Program-made: the position numbers and the translations under genes
Shown here: positions 40,052 to 51,432 of the stretch, in pieces
Numbering within the stretch: position 1 is the stretch's first letter
Layout: each line of letters opens with the position of its first letter
The notes under the pieces: model-generated
What the model was told of the DNA's origin: nothing
Seen by the model: only the letters and a program-made list of their open reading frames with translations
The model's database searches: none
From: Candidatus Peregrinibacteria bacterium GW2011_GWC2_39_14
GTDB taxonomy: Bacteria > Patescibacteriota > Gracilibacteria > UBA1369 > UBA12463
Direction: 5' to 3'
Length of the DNA stretch: 64,000 nt
Assembly: GCA_000993595.1 (NCBI GenBank)
Contig: LBWJ01000010.1
Span: 27,146 to 91,145, forward strand

Positions 40052-43000
40052 TTATTTAGCCTCATTCATTTCGATCAACTTCGCCACAATCTTCGAAACT
40101 TCCGCACGAGTTATACGTCCCTCCGGCACAAACGCACCATCTTGATAACCACTAATAATATTATTAACCGTGGCATAGTTAAGATATGGCATATACCAAG
40201 CACCGCGATCAATGTCTATAAACGCAGCCTCAACGTCAACAGCAAGCTTTGTTCCTGCAGCGGCAAGAACCATCTTAATAGCTTCCGCGCGAGTTACAAA
40301 GTCATCAGGTTTAAAAAGCCTGTTATCAGAAGCACCTTTAACAATGCCTTTTTCGTAAGCGAATTTAACATACGGCGCATACCATTTACTAAATTTCACA
40401 TCGATAAACGGCGTATTTGTTTCGCCGGGAATGTCGGAATAAAAAGACGTTGTAACGATCTTTGTAAGCTCGGCACGTGTAACAAAACCTTCCGGATCAA
40501 ATTGAGCCTCGGCCTTTCCCGTCAATACTCCTCTTTCGGCAAGAACTTTAATATATTCACTTGCCCAATATGAAGAAGGAACATCTTTAAATACAATTAC
40601 CTTATTCGTAATACGTGAAATTGCATTTTTTTGCTTCGCAGTTTCAAGAACCGTTTCTTTAGCTATCTTATCAGCCAATTTTGCTTCTTCAGCTTTTTTA
40701 TTAATCTCTATCTGTGCCTTTTCCGTAATTGAAAGATCGGTTGCAATATAACCGCCTCCACTTCCGGAAGGAGCAGAGTCGTTGTCTGTAACGGTTGCAC
40801 TCACACTACCAATCAAAATCCCGTTATAATCACCATCTAAACTTGTAGCAGAATGCGTAATAACTGAAACTTCAGATCCTTCATAGGTCGCATCATCAAC
40901 GGCTGTAACGGTAACTGTCTGAGGAGTGTTCCAGTTCCCCGTTGTAAATGACAATGAAGTTGGAGAAACGATCACGTCAGCACCAACGCTTACCGCAACG
41001 GTAACTGTTGCAGAAGGCAAAGCATCTAGAACAACGGCATATGTATCGGTAGCGCCACCTTCGGTAGCTTCCGTTGAACCACTCGATTCCGTAACGGTAA
41101 CGCCTTTAACAGCTGCAGCCACGGGCGTTGCTGTAACCGGTCCGCTCGCAGAAGATTCAGCATCTCCGGAACTAACAGCGGAAACTTTAAAATAATAAGC
41201 CGTATCGTTTGTAAGAGAACTAATCGTGTAATTTGTTGATGTCGTCTCGTTCAAATAAGGATAAACGTCTCCCGACTTTTGATAAACATAATATTTTGAA
41301 GCACCGGAAACAGCATCCCAAGTCAGTGTAACACTTGCATCGCCGGCAGCAGCTTCAAGATTTGAAGGTGCATCAGGAGCATTTTCACCCGTTGGCAACA
41401 TTGGAGCAAATGCCGAGAAGTGAGTTGTGGATGCGGTTAAAGTAACAGCAGACGTTTCATCAAGCTCAGCTATCGTTGCGGCAGACGCAGGATTTAACGT
41501 TGCAACAGTTGAAAGAGCGACCCAGTTATTAGCCGTATCGTCCCATGAATATATTTCTATTCGACTAGCTTCAGCGATAGTGTCAACGTTCTCATCAATC
41601 AAATCTTGTCTTGAAAGAGTAAACTCAATCGTTGCCTCTCCTTCAAGATTTTTAACATCCTGATTTGACTCATTTTTAGCTGTAATTTCTTTTGCGGTAC
41701 CAACGAGTTTCGTTCTCGAGGTAACGGGAACATTTGTTGTATTTTTAACCTCAACCGTACCGGCCGTTGCACCGGTACCAAGAGCATTTTTCGGAACATT
41801 AACTTTAATACCTGTTCCGTTCACCACTCCACCGTCCGATGGAATAATGGGCTCATTTTTAAGTTGCGGATTAAACCCAACATCTTGAGCGAGTGTAACA
41901 TTCACTCCCGTTGCAGGAGCCGTAATCGACGCTCTGTCGGAATAGTATCCATCGTGTCCTGCCATAACAGTCCAATCTCCGGCCGTAACGTTTAATGTAT
42001 AAGTACCATCGGCATTAGACATTGCAAACGCATGTCCACCGGAACCATTTTCAGCCCAAACTCTTGCGCCTGATGCGGCGGAACTTGTTGGATAATAAAT
42101 TATACCTGTAATCGTATCTGATGCCGACGTAAGAGCCAAAGAGATATTGGTTATATCCTCATCACTAACCGTTGTCTCGGTTTTTCCTCCAATATATCCG
42201 GGCTTATCAACTCCAATATCATAAGTCCCATTTTTTAATTTAAATGAAAATGTCCCATCATTATTAACGGGAGATCCACCACCTCCATTTTGTCCACCGG
42301 CCCATATCCATGCACCAACAACATTGTCTCCCGTAACGGTGCCTGAAACAGTTTGATAACCGATCAAAGAATATTCAATAATTCCGTCATTTGCCGTTCC
42401 ACTCGATTCTGTAAATGAACCGACACTATTTATCGTTACGGATTCCGGCTCCCCAAGAGGACCAAATCCGGGGATATTTCCATGAACGTAAAGCGTATTT
42501 GACCCTGAAGAAGGGCGCCTAACATCAATTTGATATTCTTTATACAAGGCATCTCCGGATGCAACGTTTATATTCGAAAACGACCCGGTTTGACTTGTGG
42601 GATCATCCGCTCCAACAAAAGCATCATTAAAAAGACTTGCGGGAGAAATGCGTACTGTGATTGTAGACGTAACAATTGTTACATTGTGAGTTGCATCGGC
42701 ACTTGTTGCTCCCAAGCTTGCTTTATAAACGTCTCCCGAACCCGGAAGCCCAACATGAATATATCGATTATTCCCATCCGGAAGCGTAAGAGAGTAGGCT
42801 CCACTCGAATCCGTTCCACCACTCGCAACGCCCTGTCCCCACTCACTCTCCGTTATATAAACAAAAGCATTTTGCAAAACATTTCCGTTCTTCGTAACAA
42901 CGCCGGACACGGCATGAAAGCTCGATGAAGAAACGACAAAGTTGACGGTCGGATGCTCCGAAGAGCTAACGTTTATACCTGTATATTCTCCAAGATATCC

Positions 43001-46000
43001 ATACCGCTTGGCATTTGCACCAACATGATAATTGGATCCTTCTTGAACATACATCTTAAAATAACCATCACTATTAGTCATAGAATTCCCTCCTCCGGAA
43101 CCACCTTCTCTCCATGCGTAAATGCTTGAATTTGAAAGTCCGGCACCGTTTGCATCTTTAACATAACCCTCAATAAAATCGGATGGAGGAGCGATAACAA
43201 TATTAGGGCCTTTATCCGGTTGATCAATCGCATATGTGTCATCGACCTCGACGCTCACTTCAATTGGATATTGTATATTTGAACCACCGACACCAACCTT
43301 CCAAACGCCGGGAGTTACATAAAGCGTAAACGTATTATCATCACTAACTTGTGTGCCCGTTCCTCTTCCATTATCCCTTGGTTGATAAGCCCAAACCCAA
43401 AGCATGCCCCTTTCATCATCTCCAAATGAACCCGAAGGCTTTGTAATTGTACCAACGATCTTATGCGTTGCGGAAGTATAAGTAAAATTTTGCCCTATAA
43501 TATTTTCACCATTAACGGTCACCGTTAAAGCATCCGGATCAACAAATTGCGAAGCGGAAACGGCAGTTCCACCTTTATCCGGCGGAATATGGGATTCTAT
43601 GCGATAAATACCTGCCGTTGAAACGCCAACTGTATAATCAGAAGTACATTCCGAATTTGTTGTCACAAAAATTGGTTGTGTAAATTTAAATCCTTCCGAA
43701 CCAAAATCCACCTGTTGAGGTGATGGAAAAACAACAACTTGTTTATTTTGTCCGGCGCTTGTACAGCTTGACCCAAGAGTAATCGTACCGGAAATTGTCC
43801 TATAACTTGCAGGAATAAATATATTTCTCGTCTCGGTTGTTGTAATTTCTCTACCATCGGAACTCAAATGCGCTCCCGTAACATCATATGCAAAAGTCCA
43901 ACCCATAGAAGAAACTCCGGCAACCGTAAAGGTATCGGAATCAGCATCGTACGTCATATTTCCATCTCCAACATAATGCGATTCTTCTCCATTCATGCCA
44001 CCAATATGCGCACGTATATTGCCTGCATCCGCATCGGGCATTGGAGTGCTCGTATCATCGTTTTGCCCATAATAAACCTTAAACGCGTATGAGCCGGCTA
44101 CGTCAAAAAATGTATTATAATCGGCATCGCTCATATTCCCATTCACGAAAACTTTCAAAGGACCGGATTTCGCACCGGTAGGAACTTTAATTTTAATTTG
44201 CGTATTACTCCAAGAACAACTGCCGGTACATCCAACATAAGTTGCTTCAACAGGAGGATTTGGTTGATATGTCGTCTGATTCCACCCGGCTTCAAACAAA
44301 ACTTTATGATTATCATCACCCATATAACCGCCTTCACCAAGTACGCCAAAATTAGTACCTGCGATAGTTATGGTATCACCAACGGATCCATTATCCGGGG
44401 TAATGTCAGAAATACTTGGAAGACTCAACTCTTCAGCTGTAACGGTTATTGTATAAGCTTCCAAGAAATTATTTGAACCATCTTCAATGCTATTATCTGC
44501 CGAAATAGCAAACGTAACTTCACCTGAAATCTCAAGATTTTTAATCACAACATTGTCTCCCATATATTCAACAAACGGTTTTTTCTCAAATGCGGATGAA
44601 CTATTAAAGCCTATAGCCGCGGTTCCCCCTCCCCCTCCCCACATACATTCCGGAGACTCACCGTCAATTAAATAGTTTGAACAATCAAAAGTGCCATTAA
44701 CCGCACCATGGTTAAATCTAACAATAATTCTATCCGTATATATTTTTACATCCGAAACCGAGAACGAACCGCTCTCATCTCTACCAAGAGAAAATGAAAC
44801 GGAGGTTTCATTATCGGACGTAACGGTTATACCCTCCTGGGTTTGAGCTGTAAAACCGGAACTATTTACAGTTACGGTATATTCACCGACCGTTAAATTG
44901 GTAACGGTAAACACACCACTACTATTCGTTGTAGCTGTATAATCCCCGGGATTAACCGTCACGGAAACTCCTCCAAGCATAATTCCTCCGGCGGCTCTTG
45001 CGACTACGCCGCGAATACTGCCAACTCCTTCTTCACTTTCTTCACACACAGCCGTAGCGAACGTAATGTCATTTCCATAGCTCGTTCCAACTGAATTAAT
45101 CGCATAAGACCTATAATGATAAGTTGTACCGCAAATAGCGCTAAGCCACTCATGTGAATAACCACCGGAATAAGGACCCGATCCCGTAAAAGCCTGCGAA
45201 TAACCATAAGTATTCGAAAGCCCCCATTCAAAACCGCGCTCGATAACATCTGTGCTTCCAGTGCTTGTTATATTTCCGCTCAAAGTCACGCCTATTGTCG
45301 TAATGGATGTCGCCGCACCGGTACTAATGGTTGGAGCGGTACCAACACATGAAGAAGTTGAAAAATTAGCATCAGCACTATAATTCGTTCCAACTGAATT
45401 AATCGCATAAGACCTATAATGATAAGTTGTACCGCAAGTTAAAGATGATATGACGGAAGAATATGTGCCGGTCGTATAAGGCGCGCCTGCCGTCAAAGAA
45501 ATATTTGCACCATAACTCGTTGTCAAACCGTAATTAAAACCGCGTTCAATAACGCTTGAGCTACCCACGCTGGTTATATTTCCATTCAAAACTGCGCTTG
45601 TAGTAGAAACATCCGTAACGGAACCGAAAAAAACCGTCGGAGTGTTAACGCAGACACCAGTTGTAAAAGTATTATCGTTACTGCTTCCGGTTCTGCTTGA
45701 ATTAACAGCATAAGCTCGCCAATGATACGTTGTATTACAAGTCAAACCCGTAATACTAAGCGTAAAATTACCGGTATAAGGCGCGCCTGCGGTAGCGGAA
45801 ACATTACCACCATAACTCGTTGTCAAGCCGTAATTGAAACCAATTTCCGCAATATTAGAACCCCCGTTAAAATTTATCGTGCCAGTCAAATCAACGGAAG
45901 TTGCCATAACATTAGATGGACCCATGTAAATCACTTGCGGCGGGTCTCCCACAAGAAGAATGTCAAGATCATTCGATCCACTAGAAATAACAACGGCGTC

Positions 46001-46588
46001 ATTAAAATATCCCATGTTGCCACTGCCGGAATACACAGAAAACGTACCGGCTGAAAGTCCCGAAAAACCATAAGAACCGTCCGCGGAACTATTTCCCATG
46101 TTCCAAGTCCCATTGTCACCAAAAAATATAACAAAAGCCTCAATGGGATTTGTACCATCCGTAATCGTACCGGAAACGCTATCTCCGGCTCCCACGGTCA
46201 AAGAAACATCAACATCGGTTGTACCGCCATCTGTAACGGGAATTCCATAAGACGCATATCCCAAATACCCTGTTTTTCTAACAAGAACACCCCAGTCCGC
46301 ATAAACAGGTATACTGGAAATACTGTAATTCCCGCTCGCATCAGTGGTTGCAACGCATTCCCCAATGTCACATGCATCCGGACTGGAGTCGCCGGTTCCA
46401 AAAATATTAACTTCAACACCTTCAACGGGACTGCCTCCTGAAGCAATGGTTCCTGAAATTGTTCCGGTTTCACCGACCGCAAAAGCTTGCGGCATAGGCA
46501 AATTCAATAACGAAAAAACCATGGCAAAAATTAAACCTTTTACCAAAAAACTTCGGGCTTTTTTAAAAAACGCTGTGAGGGTTTGCAT
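40052..46588 (-). CDS. Giant multidomain SLH-anchored surface protein
   Basis: A 2178-residue secreted protein. Signal peptide at the N-terminus (VKGLIFAMVFSLLNLPMPQAFA). Domains in order: carboxypeptidase-regulatory-like beta domains (about 40-205), three FN3-like repeats of about 95 residues with paired cysteines (about 210-510), further regulatory-like domains, an IPT/TIG domain (ISDITPDNGSVGDTITIAG, near 721), five or more CarbopepD-like modules (about 930-1560), a ZU5-like segment (near 1600), FN3 (about 1734), Calx-beta (about 1830-1935), a Lys/Glu-rich helix and three SLH domains (about 2000-2175; VTRAEAIKMV-type). SLH domains bind cell-wall polymer. Many aromatic and Gly residues suggest glycan or surface binding. 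No enzyme domain is seen. A terminator follows. Confidence 0.93.
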   Translation of the reverse strand: MQTLTAFFKKARSFLVKGLIFAMVFSLLNLPMPQAFAVGETGTISGTIASGGSPVEGVEVNIFGTGDSSPDACDIGECVATTDASGNYSISSIPVYADWGVLVRKTGYLGYASYGIPVTDGGTTDVDVSLTVGAGDSVSGTITDGTNPIEAFVIFFGDNGTWNMGNSSADGSYGFSGLSAGTFSVYSGSGNMGYFNDAVVISSGSNDLDILLVGDPPQVIYMGPSNVMATSVDLTGTINFNGGSNIAEIGFNYGLTTSYGGNVSATAGAPYTGNFTLSITGLTCNTTYHWRAYAVNSSRTGSSNDNTFTTGVCVNTPTVFFGSVTDVSTTSAVLNGNITSVGSSSVIERGFNYGLTTSYGANISLTAGAPYTTGTYSSVISSLTCGTTYHYRSYAINSVGTNYSADANFSTSSCVGTAPTISTGAATSITTIGVTLSGNITSTGSTDVIERGFEWGLSNTYGYSQAFTGSGPYSGGYSHEWLSAICGTTYHYRSYAINSVGTSYGNDITFATAVCEESEEGVGSIRGVVARAAGGIMLGGVSVTVNPGDYTATTNSSGVFTVTNLTVGEYTVTVNSSGFTAQTQEGITVTSDNETSVSFSLGRDESGSFSVSDVKIYTDRIIVRFNHGAVNGTFDCSNYLIDGESPECMWGGGGGTAAIGFNSSSAFEKKPFVEYMGDNVVIKNLEISGEVTFAISADNSIEDGSNNFLEAYTITVTAEELSLPSISDITPDNGSVGDTITIAGTNFGVLGEGGYMGDDNHKVLFEAGWNQTTYQPNPPVEATYVGCTGSCSWSNTQIKIKVPTGAKSGPLKVFVNGNMSDADYNTFFDVAGSYAFKVYYGQNDDTSTPMPDADAGNIRAHIGGMNGEESHYVGDGNMTYDADSDTFTVAGVSSMGWTFAYDVTGAHLSSDGREITTTETRNIFIPASYRTISGTITLGSSCTSAGQNKQVVVFPSPQQVDFGSEGFKFTQPIFVTTNSECTSDYTVGVSTAGIYRIESHIPPDKGGTAVSASQFVDPDALTVTVNGENIIGQNFTYTSATHKIVGTITKPSGSFGDDERGMLWVWAYQPRDNGRGTGTQVSDDNTFTLYVTPGVWKVGVGGSNIQYPIEVSVEVDDTYAIDQPDKGPNIVIAPPSDFIEGYVKDANGAGLSNSSIYAWREGGSGGGNSMTNSDGYFKMYVQEGSNYHVGANAKRYGYLGEYTGINVSSSEHPTVNFVVSSSSFHAVSGVVTKNGNVLQNAFVYITESEWGQGVASGGTDSSGAYSLTLPDGNNRYIHVGLPGSGDVYKASLGATSADATHNVTIVTSTITVRISPASLFNDAFVGADDPTSQTGSFSNINVASGDALYKEYQIDVRRPSSGSNTLYVHGNIPGFGPLGEPESVTINSVGSFTESSGTANDGIIEYSLIGYQTVSGTVTGDNVVGAWIWAGGQNGGGGSPVNNDGTFSFKLKNGTYDIGVDKPGYIGGKTETTVSDEDITNISLALTSASDTITGIIYYPTSSAASGARVWAENGSGGHAFAMSNADGTYTLNVTAGDWTVMAGHDGYYSDRASITAPATGVNVTLAQDVGFNPQLKNEPIIPSDGGVVNGTGIKVNVPKNALGTGATAGTVEVKNTTNVPVTSRTKLVGTAKEITAKNESNQDVKNLEGEATIEFTLSRQDLIDENVDTIAEASRIEIYSWDDTANNWVALSTVATLNPASAATIAELDETSAVTLTASTTHFSAFAPMLPTGENAPDAPSNLEAAAGDASVTLTWDAVSGASKYYVYQKSGDVYPYLNETTSTNYTISSLTNDTAYYFKVSAVSSGDAESSASGPVTATPVAAAVKGVTVTESSGSTEATEGGATDTYAVVLDALPSATVTVAVSVGADVIVSPTSLSFTTGNWNTPQTVTVTAVDDATYEGSEVSVITHSATSLDGDYNGILIGSVSATVTDNDSAPSGSGGGYIATDLSITEKAQIEINKKAEEAKLADKIAKETVLETAKQKNAISRITNKVIVFKDVPSSYWASEYIKVLAERGVLTGKAEAQFDPEGFVTRAELTKIVTTSFYSDIPGETNTPFIDVKFSKWYAPYVKFAYEKGIVKGASDNRLFKPDDFVTRAEAIKMVLAAAGTKLAVDVEAAFIDIDRGAWYMPYLNYATVNNIISGYQDGAFVPEGRITRAEVSKIVAKLIEMNEAK
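45082..45437 (-). repeat. Tandem FN3-like repeat with 53-base identity
   Basis: A 53-base stretch at 45082-45134 is identical to 45385-45437, coding for GTTYHYRSYAINSVGT in two consecutive repeats. The third repeat (near 45700) shares only the protein pattern, so the first duplication is recent or homogenised. Confidence 0.85.
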
Positions 46589-46870
46589 AAAACAAATTTG
46601 TTAACTTTTTACTTTATTTATATACTATTTTAGCAAAAAAATACATAAAAGTCAACAAAATTAGCCTCAAAAACCACTCAATCTTCACACTTAAAATTTT
46701 GTAAATTAAAAATTATTTGATTATTGCAAGTAAATTGATAATTGATTATTCAAAAAGGAAGGATCCTTTTTGAGAACCCTTCCTCCAATTTCACCTTTAA
46801 TTCTTAATCTTTATCATCCATTTGTCATTTGCAATTCATTTGAAACAATTTGGATTTTAGATTTTGTTAT
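46589..46870 (-). other. Spacer between the two SLH genes with a terminator-like hairpin
   Basis: No gene. It holds a perfect 10-bp hairpin TCAAAAAGGA-AGGA-TCCTTTTTGA (46750-46773), a probable terminator for the upstream SLH gene. The dispersed 33-base AT-rich repeat (46719-46751, copy 2 of 3836-3868) lies next to it, and a T-rich stretch (promoter region of the giant gene) follows. Confidence 0.6.
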
Positions 46871-49711
46871 TTACTTAAGCTCCATAAGCTTAACGGTCAT
46901 CTTTGCAATCTCCGCTCTATTAACGGAATTTACAGGTCTAAACGTGTCGTCCGTATAACCGGCAACAACACTGTTTGCAACCGCAAATTTAAGATATGGA
47001 ACATACCAAGCACCAACCACGACATCTTTAAATGTCATAGTTTTATCTGTCGCCAAAGCTTTAGCCGCCGCAACAAGCAATATCTTCAAGGCTTCCGCTC
47101 TAGACACAGACGCACCCGGTTTAAACGTACCATCGCTATATCCATCAACTATTCCAAGTTCTTTTGCGGTTTCAACATAAGCCGCAAACCAATCAGTTAT
47201 TTTAACATCTTTAAATGAAGTTTTTGCGACACTTGCAGGCACTTTTTTACCAAATGCAAGCATTGCAATCTTAACCATTTCACCGCGAGTCAAAACAGCC
47301 GAAGGTTCGTATTTATTTCCAGCCCTTCCCTTAACAATGCCCTTATCAACCAATTTTTTAACATATTCCATAGCCCAATGATCCGCAGACAAATCGCTAA
47401 ACATGCCACCCGCAGCAACGGTGCTTGGAACCGTCACGATAAATTTTGTAAGGTGATCAAGCTCAACCTCAATTCCCTTTCCATCAGCCGTAGGCGTTCC
47501 TACAAGCAACTCATATACGCCTGTATGCTCATTGTAATAATAAACAGATGCACTATTAGGATTAACTGTTGAAGGTAAAGGTATCGTAATCTTGATTTTC
47601 TTTGAGAAATGTACAGGAACATCAGTCTTAACGGAAACCACATACACTGTTTGATTACCCGCAGGTGCTAGCGCTGGAGCGCTTCCAAGAGGCAAAACTT
47701 GTGGTTGATTGATAACTCCGGAATAAGGTTTACCGGCATCATCCGTAGCAATCGTATCTTTTGGAATGCTGACTGAAACATTACCGGACGTACTAGATAA
47801 AACAACCGGCCTTGAGAATAAACCCGTTGGAGGCAAATCAATAGGTTGCTTTATTTCAAGTGGCGTATTTGAAGACGTTGTTGGCAATCCATAAACAGGA
47901 AGTCCAACAGAATCTCCACTTCCACCGCTTCCACCAAGACCACCACCTCCACCAATTGTAAACGTGGAGCTGGAGCTTGAAGAAACGTTTTCAGCATCAT
48001 CACAACCAACTGCATATATTGTAGTTGTTGTTGAAACGGTTATTGAAGTTGTATATTCAGTACCTTCTGAACATGTCGTTGGAGCGGAAGACGTGGAATA
48101 TCTGATAGAATCACTGCCCGTTGAACTTAATTGTACGCTCTGAGTCGTTGAATAAGTTCCGGCCGCAGGGCTTGGAGTAGGAGCGGAAGGAGCAGTCGTA
48201 TCCGTATAAGCCGCTTTTGTTGATTCATTACTAATGGTCGTTCCGGAATTCCCCGCTGAATCACTACCTGTTATCGTAAGATCTTCCAGAACTTCACCAA
48301 TCGCCAAATCATCAGCCGCAATCGTTCTTGTATATTTATAATCAAGTCCACTAACAGCTGTCGCAGATACAGTCGTAACATCATTTGTCGTTCCTTCAGC
48401 CGCTATTGCAATTGTGGGAGCCGCGCCCAATGTTTCACTCGCCGTAATTTTTAAATAATATGTTCCGGCTTTTAAAGTAGGGTTACTGCCAAGTGAAGTT
48501 ACAAGATCCGTATCTGAATAATACTGAACAGTAAACGTAGGCGCTGTCGTATCAATCACAAGGGCCTTGTTTGCACCAAGAGAATATGTCGCACCCGGCG
48601 TTGCAAGAGTAAGAGTTGCAACATTTAATGCAGCATCCTTAATTGTGCCGCCATTCAAGCCAAGGGAAGTCGTTGCAACATAATCCAAATCACTCGATGT
48701 ATCACCCGCTAAAACAGTATAAGTAAATACAAGAGTTGTTGTACCCGAACCTGATGCATATGTGGCATATCTGTTTGTATCACCTGTTTCAAGTTCAATT
48801 CTTGGAGTACCGGTGACTGTAACAGCCTCTGTAAACGTAACCGTGACCGCAACAGCATCATCCGTATTATATGAACCGTTTGTTGTTGTGGATGTGACAT
48901 TGGAAACCGTTGGTCCGGTAACATCATTACCAACCGCATATTGCGTTGCATGATCTATGTTAAACACGCATTCGTTGCTTGAAACTGTACAAGTGCTCGA
49001 ATCATCAACCCATGTGGATCCTTCATCGTTGCTATAAAAAACCTCAAGCACCGTGCTATCAGCAACTCCGGTTGTAGGAATGGTAACTTCGATATCAGGA
49101 CTGAAGGTCATGCCTGTAATAATGCCATTTGCATCGGTAAATTCCATCAAACCATAATCAGTATACCCATCATATGCAAACGAGCTTCCCGGAGAAGCGT
49201 TAACCCACATATCCAAATCACTCGCTGTGCCACCCGTAAGAGTAATGCGTGTTCCCTTTGGAATCACAACGGTTGCGGCCCCATCATTCATAATAAGATT
49301 TCTAACTGCATAAAAATCAGTTGCATCGCCAACCGCAGATGCGGACGCAGCTGGAACTAAAACATAACCATAGCTATACATATCGATAGAAGTCATACCC
49401 CCGCTGATCGTCACGTTGTCCTCATCGTTATATGCCTGAGTTCCATTGTCATAACCATAACCATAACCATAACCATAACCGTAACCGTAGATATATTGTC
49501 CATCCTCAACGTTATAACCATAACCATAACCAGCTATAAAATCACTATCATCATCAGGAGTGCTATCCCATTCTAAGGTATCGGGATTAATTCTCCAAAA
49601 TGCACCATATACCGCAGGTGCCGCGTAAACGGAAAACACAAAAACGCTCAAAGCTGTAAGTACAGCGGTGAACTTCTGCATTCTCTCATTCAAGAATAGT
49701 TTCTTGAACAT
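46871..49711 (-). CDS. SLH-anchored surface protein with Tyr-Gly repeat
   Basis: A secreted protein of 946 residues from [14 protein letters not shown]; the in-frame ATG at 49774 would add 21 hydrophobic residues ahead of the signal peptide. The signal is [23 protein letters not shown]. Near residues 60-90 is a Tyr-Gly repeat run. Then come Ig/cadherin-like modules ([20 protein letters not shown], a bacterial Ig-like module), a CHU-C/FN3-like module ([19 protein letters not shown]), a Gly-rich hinge, a ZU5-like region with [13 protein letters not shown] and three C-terminal SLH domains ([21 protein letters not shown] and following). It shares its architecture with the downstream giant protein and probably forms part of the same surface layer. 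Confidence 0.92.
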   Translation of the reverse strand: MFKKLFLNERMQKFTAVLTALSVFVFSVYAAPAVYGAFWRINPDTLEWDSTPDDDSDFIAGYGYGYNVEDGQYIYGYGYGYGYGYGYDNGTQAYNDEDNVTISGGMTSIDMYSYGYVLVPAASASAVGDATDFYAVRNLIMNDGAATVVIPKGTRITLTGGTASDLDMWVNASPGSSFAYDGYTDYGLMEFTDANGIITGMTFSPDIEVTIPTTGVADSTVLEVFYSNDEGSTWVDDSSTCTVSSNECVFNIDHATQYAVGNDVTGPTVSNVTSTTTNGSYNTDDAVAVTVTFTEAVTVTGTPRIELETGDTNRYATYASGSGTTTLVFTYTVLAGDTSSDLDYVATTSLGLNGGTIKDAALNVATLTLATPGATYSLGANKALVIDTTAPTFTVQYYSDTDLVTSLGSNPTLKAGTYYLKITASETLGAAPTIAIAAEGTTNDVTTVSATAVSGLDYKYTRTIAADDLAIGEVLEDLTITGSDSAGNSGTTISNESTKAAYTDTTAPSAPTPSPAAGTYSTTQSVQLSSTGSDSIRYSTSSAPTTCSEGTEYTTSITVSTTTTIYAVGCDDAENVSSSSSSTFTIGGGGGLGGSGGSGDSVGLPVYGLPTTSSNTPLEIKQPIDLPPTGLFSRPVVLSSTSGNVSVSIPKDTIATDDAGKPYSGVINQPQVLPLGSAPALAPAGNQTVYVVSVKTDVPVHFSKKIKITIPLPSTVNPNSASVYYYNEHTGVYELLVGTPTADGKGIEVELDHLTKFIVTVPSTVAAGGMFSDLSADHWAMEYVKKLVDKGIVKGRAGNKYEPSAVLTRGEMVKIAMLAFGKKVPASVAKTSFKDVKITDWFAAYVETAKELGIVDGYSDGTFKPGASVSRAEALKILLVAAAKALATDKTMTFKDVVVGAWYVPYLKFAVANSVVAGYTDDTFRPVNSVNRAEIAKMTVKLMELK
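49450..49532 (-). repeat. Hexanucleotide microsatellite encoding Tyr-Gly
   Basis: CATAAC-type hexamers repeat about seven times (49450-49489) and three times more at 49513-49532. Each unit codes for Gly-Tyr, so slippage would change length without frameshift. Confidence 0.85.
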
Positions 49712-49827
49712 AATACAGGGGGTTAAAAATATATATTTTATTATTAATGGCAACTCAAAATAGTTCTTGAGCAACCACCAAAATATTCTACCACCAACTC
49801 AACGATCTCGTCCACAAAATCATCAAA

Positions 49828-51426
49828 TTATTTTTTGACAGACTTATCGCTCGTTTCCTGATTAACAACTTCCCCGGGAACATACTTCCAAACAAAATTT
49901 GAAATTCTTTTGTAAATAGGAAAATTTTTAAAATCAGGCCATGGCTCACGCAAGCCATAAAACAAATATAAAGGTCCTTGGATATCTTTATAATCCTGCC
50001 AAAGAATCAAATGATCCGCCATACTCCCTCTCCAAAATCTTTGCCAATCACCAAAATTCCACCTATTCATATCAAACATCCCGGGTGCAATTGTCGGCCT
50101 TTCACTAAAGCCAAGCAACCACGGAGCGTGCAAACTGCTTGTTGCAACAACAACACTGGTTTTCTCGGTTTTTGAAAGTGCTTGTATATCATCAAGTTCA
50201 GCCTTGGAAATAAACGGCTTATACATCAATGTCCCATAAAGCGTTGCCGCAATCAAAGCAAAAACAATCATAAAAAGCGTAAATTTGCCCGATATGGATA
50301 AATAAAATTTCCTAAAAATCAAATACGCACCAAGACTTGCAAGCATAATCACACCCAAGTCGAACTCAATCAAAAATCTCTTATAAAAAATCAGCTTAAA
50401 CGCGATAAATAAGAAAACAACAAAAAAGTAACTAAACGCCAAATTAAATTTCCTACCATTTATAAGATACGCGAAACCAAACATCGCAAATGGAACATAC
50501 AAAATTGAAAACCCAAGATATTTTGCAGGATCCATAAACATACCCTCTTTCATTGCGGACTCCCCCATTTCTTTAAAATTTACAAGAGTGTTTAGACCTT
50601 CCTTCATAATATTCGGACTCACGATAAACATAATTGCACCAAGGACGGCAACGATCGGCATACAAATCAAAATATAATTTCTCTTTGCTTTATCTTTTAC
50701 ATTCAAAACAAAATAGACCGCGACAGTAAGCGCAAAAATTAAAAAATCAGGAGGCTGCAAAAATACCAAATATACAGCCGGTAATATTGCAAAATATGAC
50801 CTTCTCTCCATCAGCAAAAATGCAAAAAGCATTACAGAAAGCGCAATAATATTTTTATACAAAATAAACGAATAAGCTTGTGCCTGAGCCAAAGAAACGG
50901 CAAACAAAAATACGCTTATCGCCGCCACTTTTATGCCAAATTCTCTTCTACAGTAAAAAAACAATGCAACCGGAATCAACAAATCAAAAAAGGCATACCA
51001 GCCGCCCAAAATCGACACGCTTTTAAACCCAACCGCATAGAGTAAATCTGTAATCAAAAATACACCGGGATAAAGCCCCGTATTAAAGCTCGGAAAAATT
51101 GAAAACGCTTTTTCAAAATGAAACTTATATATGCCGGTATCATACCCAAGCGGCCAATCACTCAAGAAAAACGGATAAACTCTACTAAAAATCAAAACCG
51201 CCAAACTTACAGCAAACAAAGGCCAAATCGGAATATCAAGCACATCGGATTTATGCAATTTAAAATAAAGCCCAATAATCGCCGCCGAAAAAACCAAGAA
51301 CACCAATTGAAAATACCAAGGATAGTAAAAACTGAAGTAAACAAGAAATGGCACGAGAACCAAATAAGGCCAATACTTAACAATAAACGGCTTCACGATC
51401 CCAAGTTTTTTTAAAAATATATCCAT
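49828..51426 (-). CDS. Multi-pass membrane protein, GT39/PMT- or YfhO-like
   Basis: A 532-residue protein with about 11 membrane helices and a C-terminal soluble portion. The first extracytoplasmic loop holds a conserved-looking DWPLGYDTGIYKFHFEKA. The C-terminal part (about 440-520) contains TSSLHAPWLLGFSERPTIAPGM and WQDYKDIQGPLYLFYGLREPW. The layout resembles GT-C-fold polyprenyl-dependent glycosyltransferases, where an acidic residue pair in loop 1 (here Asp-Trp, YDTG) binds substrate, but identity is only suggested. Its start is six bases past the DUF4956 gene's stop, so it is likely co-transcribed with the CotH/VTC/DUF4956 cluster. Confidence 0.75.
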   Translation of the reverse strand: MDIFLKKLGIVKPFIVKYWPYLVLVPFLVYFSFYYPWYFQLVFLVFSAAIIGLYFKLHKSDVLDIPIWPLFAVSLAVLIFSRVYPFFLSDWPLGYDTGIYKFHFEKAFSIFPSFNTGLYPGVFLITDLLYAVGFKSVSILGGWYAFFDLLIPVALFFYCRREFGIKVAAISVFLFAVSLAQAQAYSFILYKNIIALSVMLFAFLLMERRSYFAILPAVYLVFLQPPDFLIFALTVAVYFVLNVKDKAKRNYILICMPIVAVLGAIMFIVSPNIMKEGLNTLVNFKEMGESAMKEGMFMDPAKYLGFSILYVPFAMFGFAYLINGRKFNLAFSYFFVVFLFIAFKLIFYKRFLIEFDLGVIMLASLGAYLIFRKFYLSISGKFTLFMIVFALIAATLYGTLMYKPFISKAELDDIQALSKTEKTSVVVATSSLHAPWLLGFSERPTIAPGMFDMNRWNFGDWQRFWRGSMADHLILWQDYKDIQGPLYLFYGLREPWPDFKNFPIYKRISNFVWKYVPGEVVNQETSDKSVKK

Positions 51427-51432
51427 AAAATA

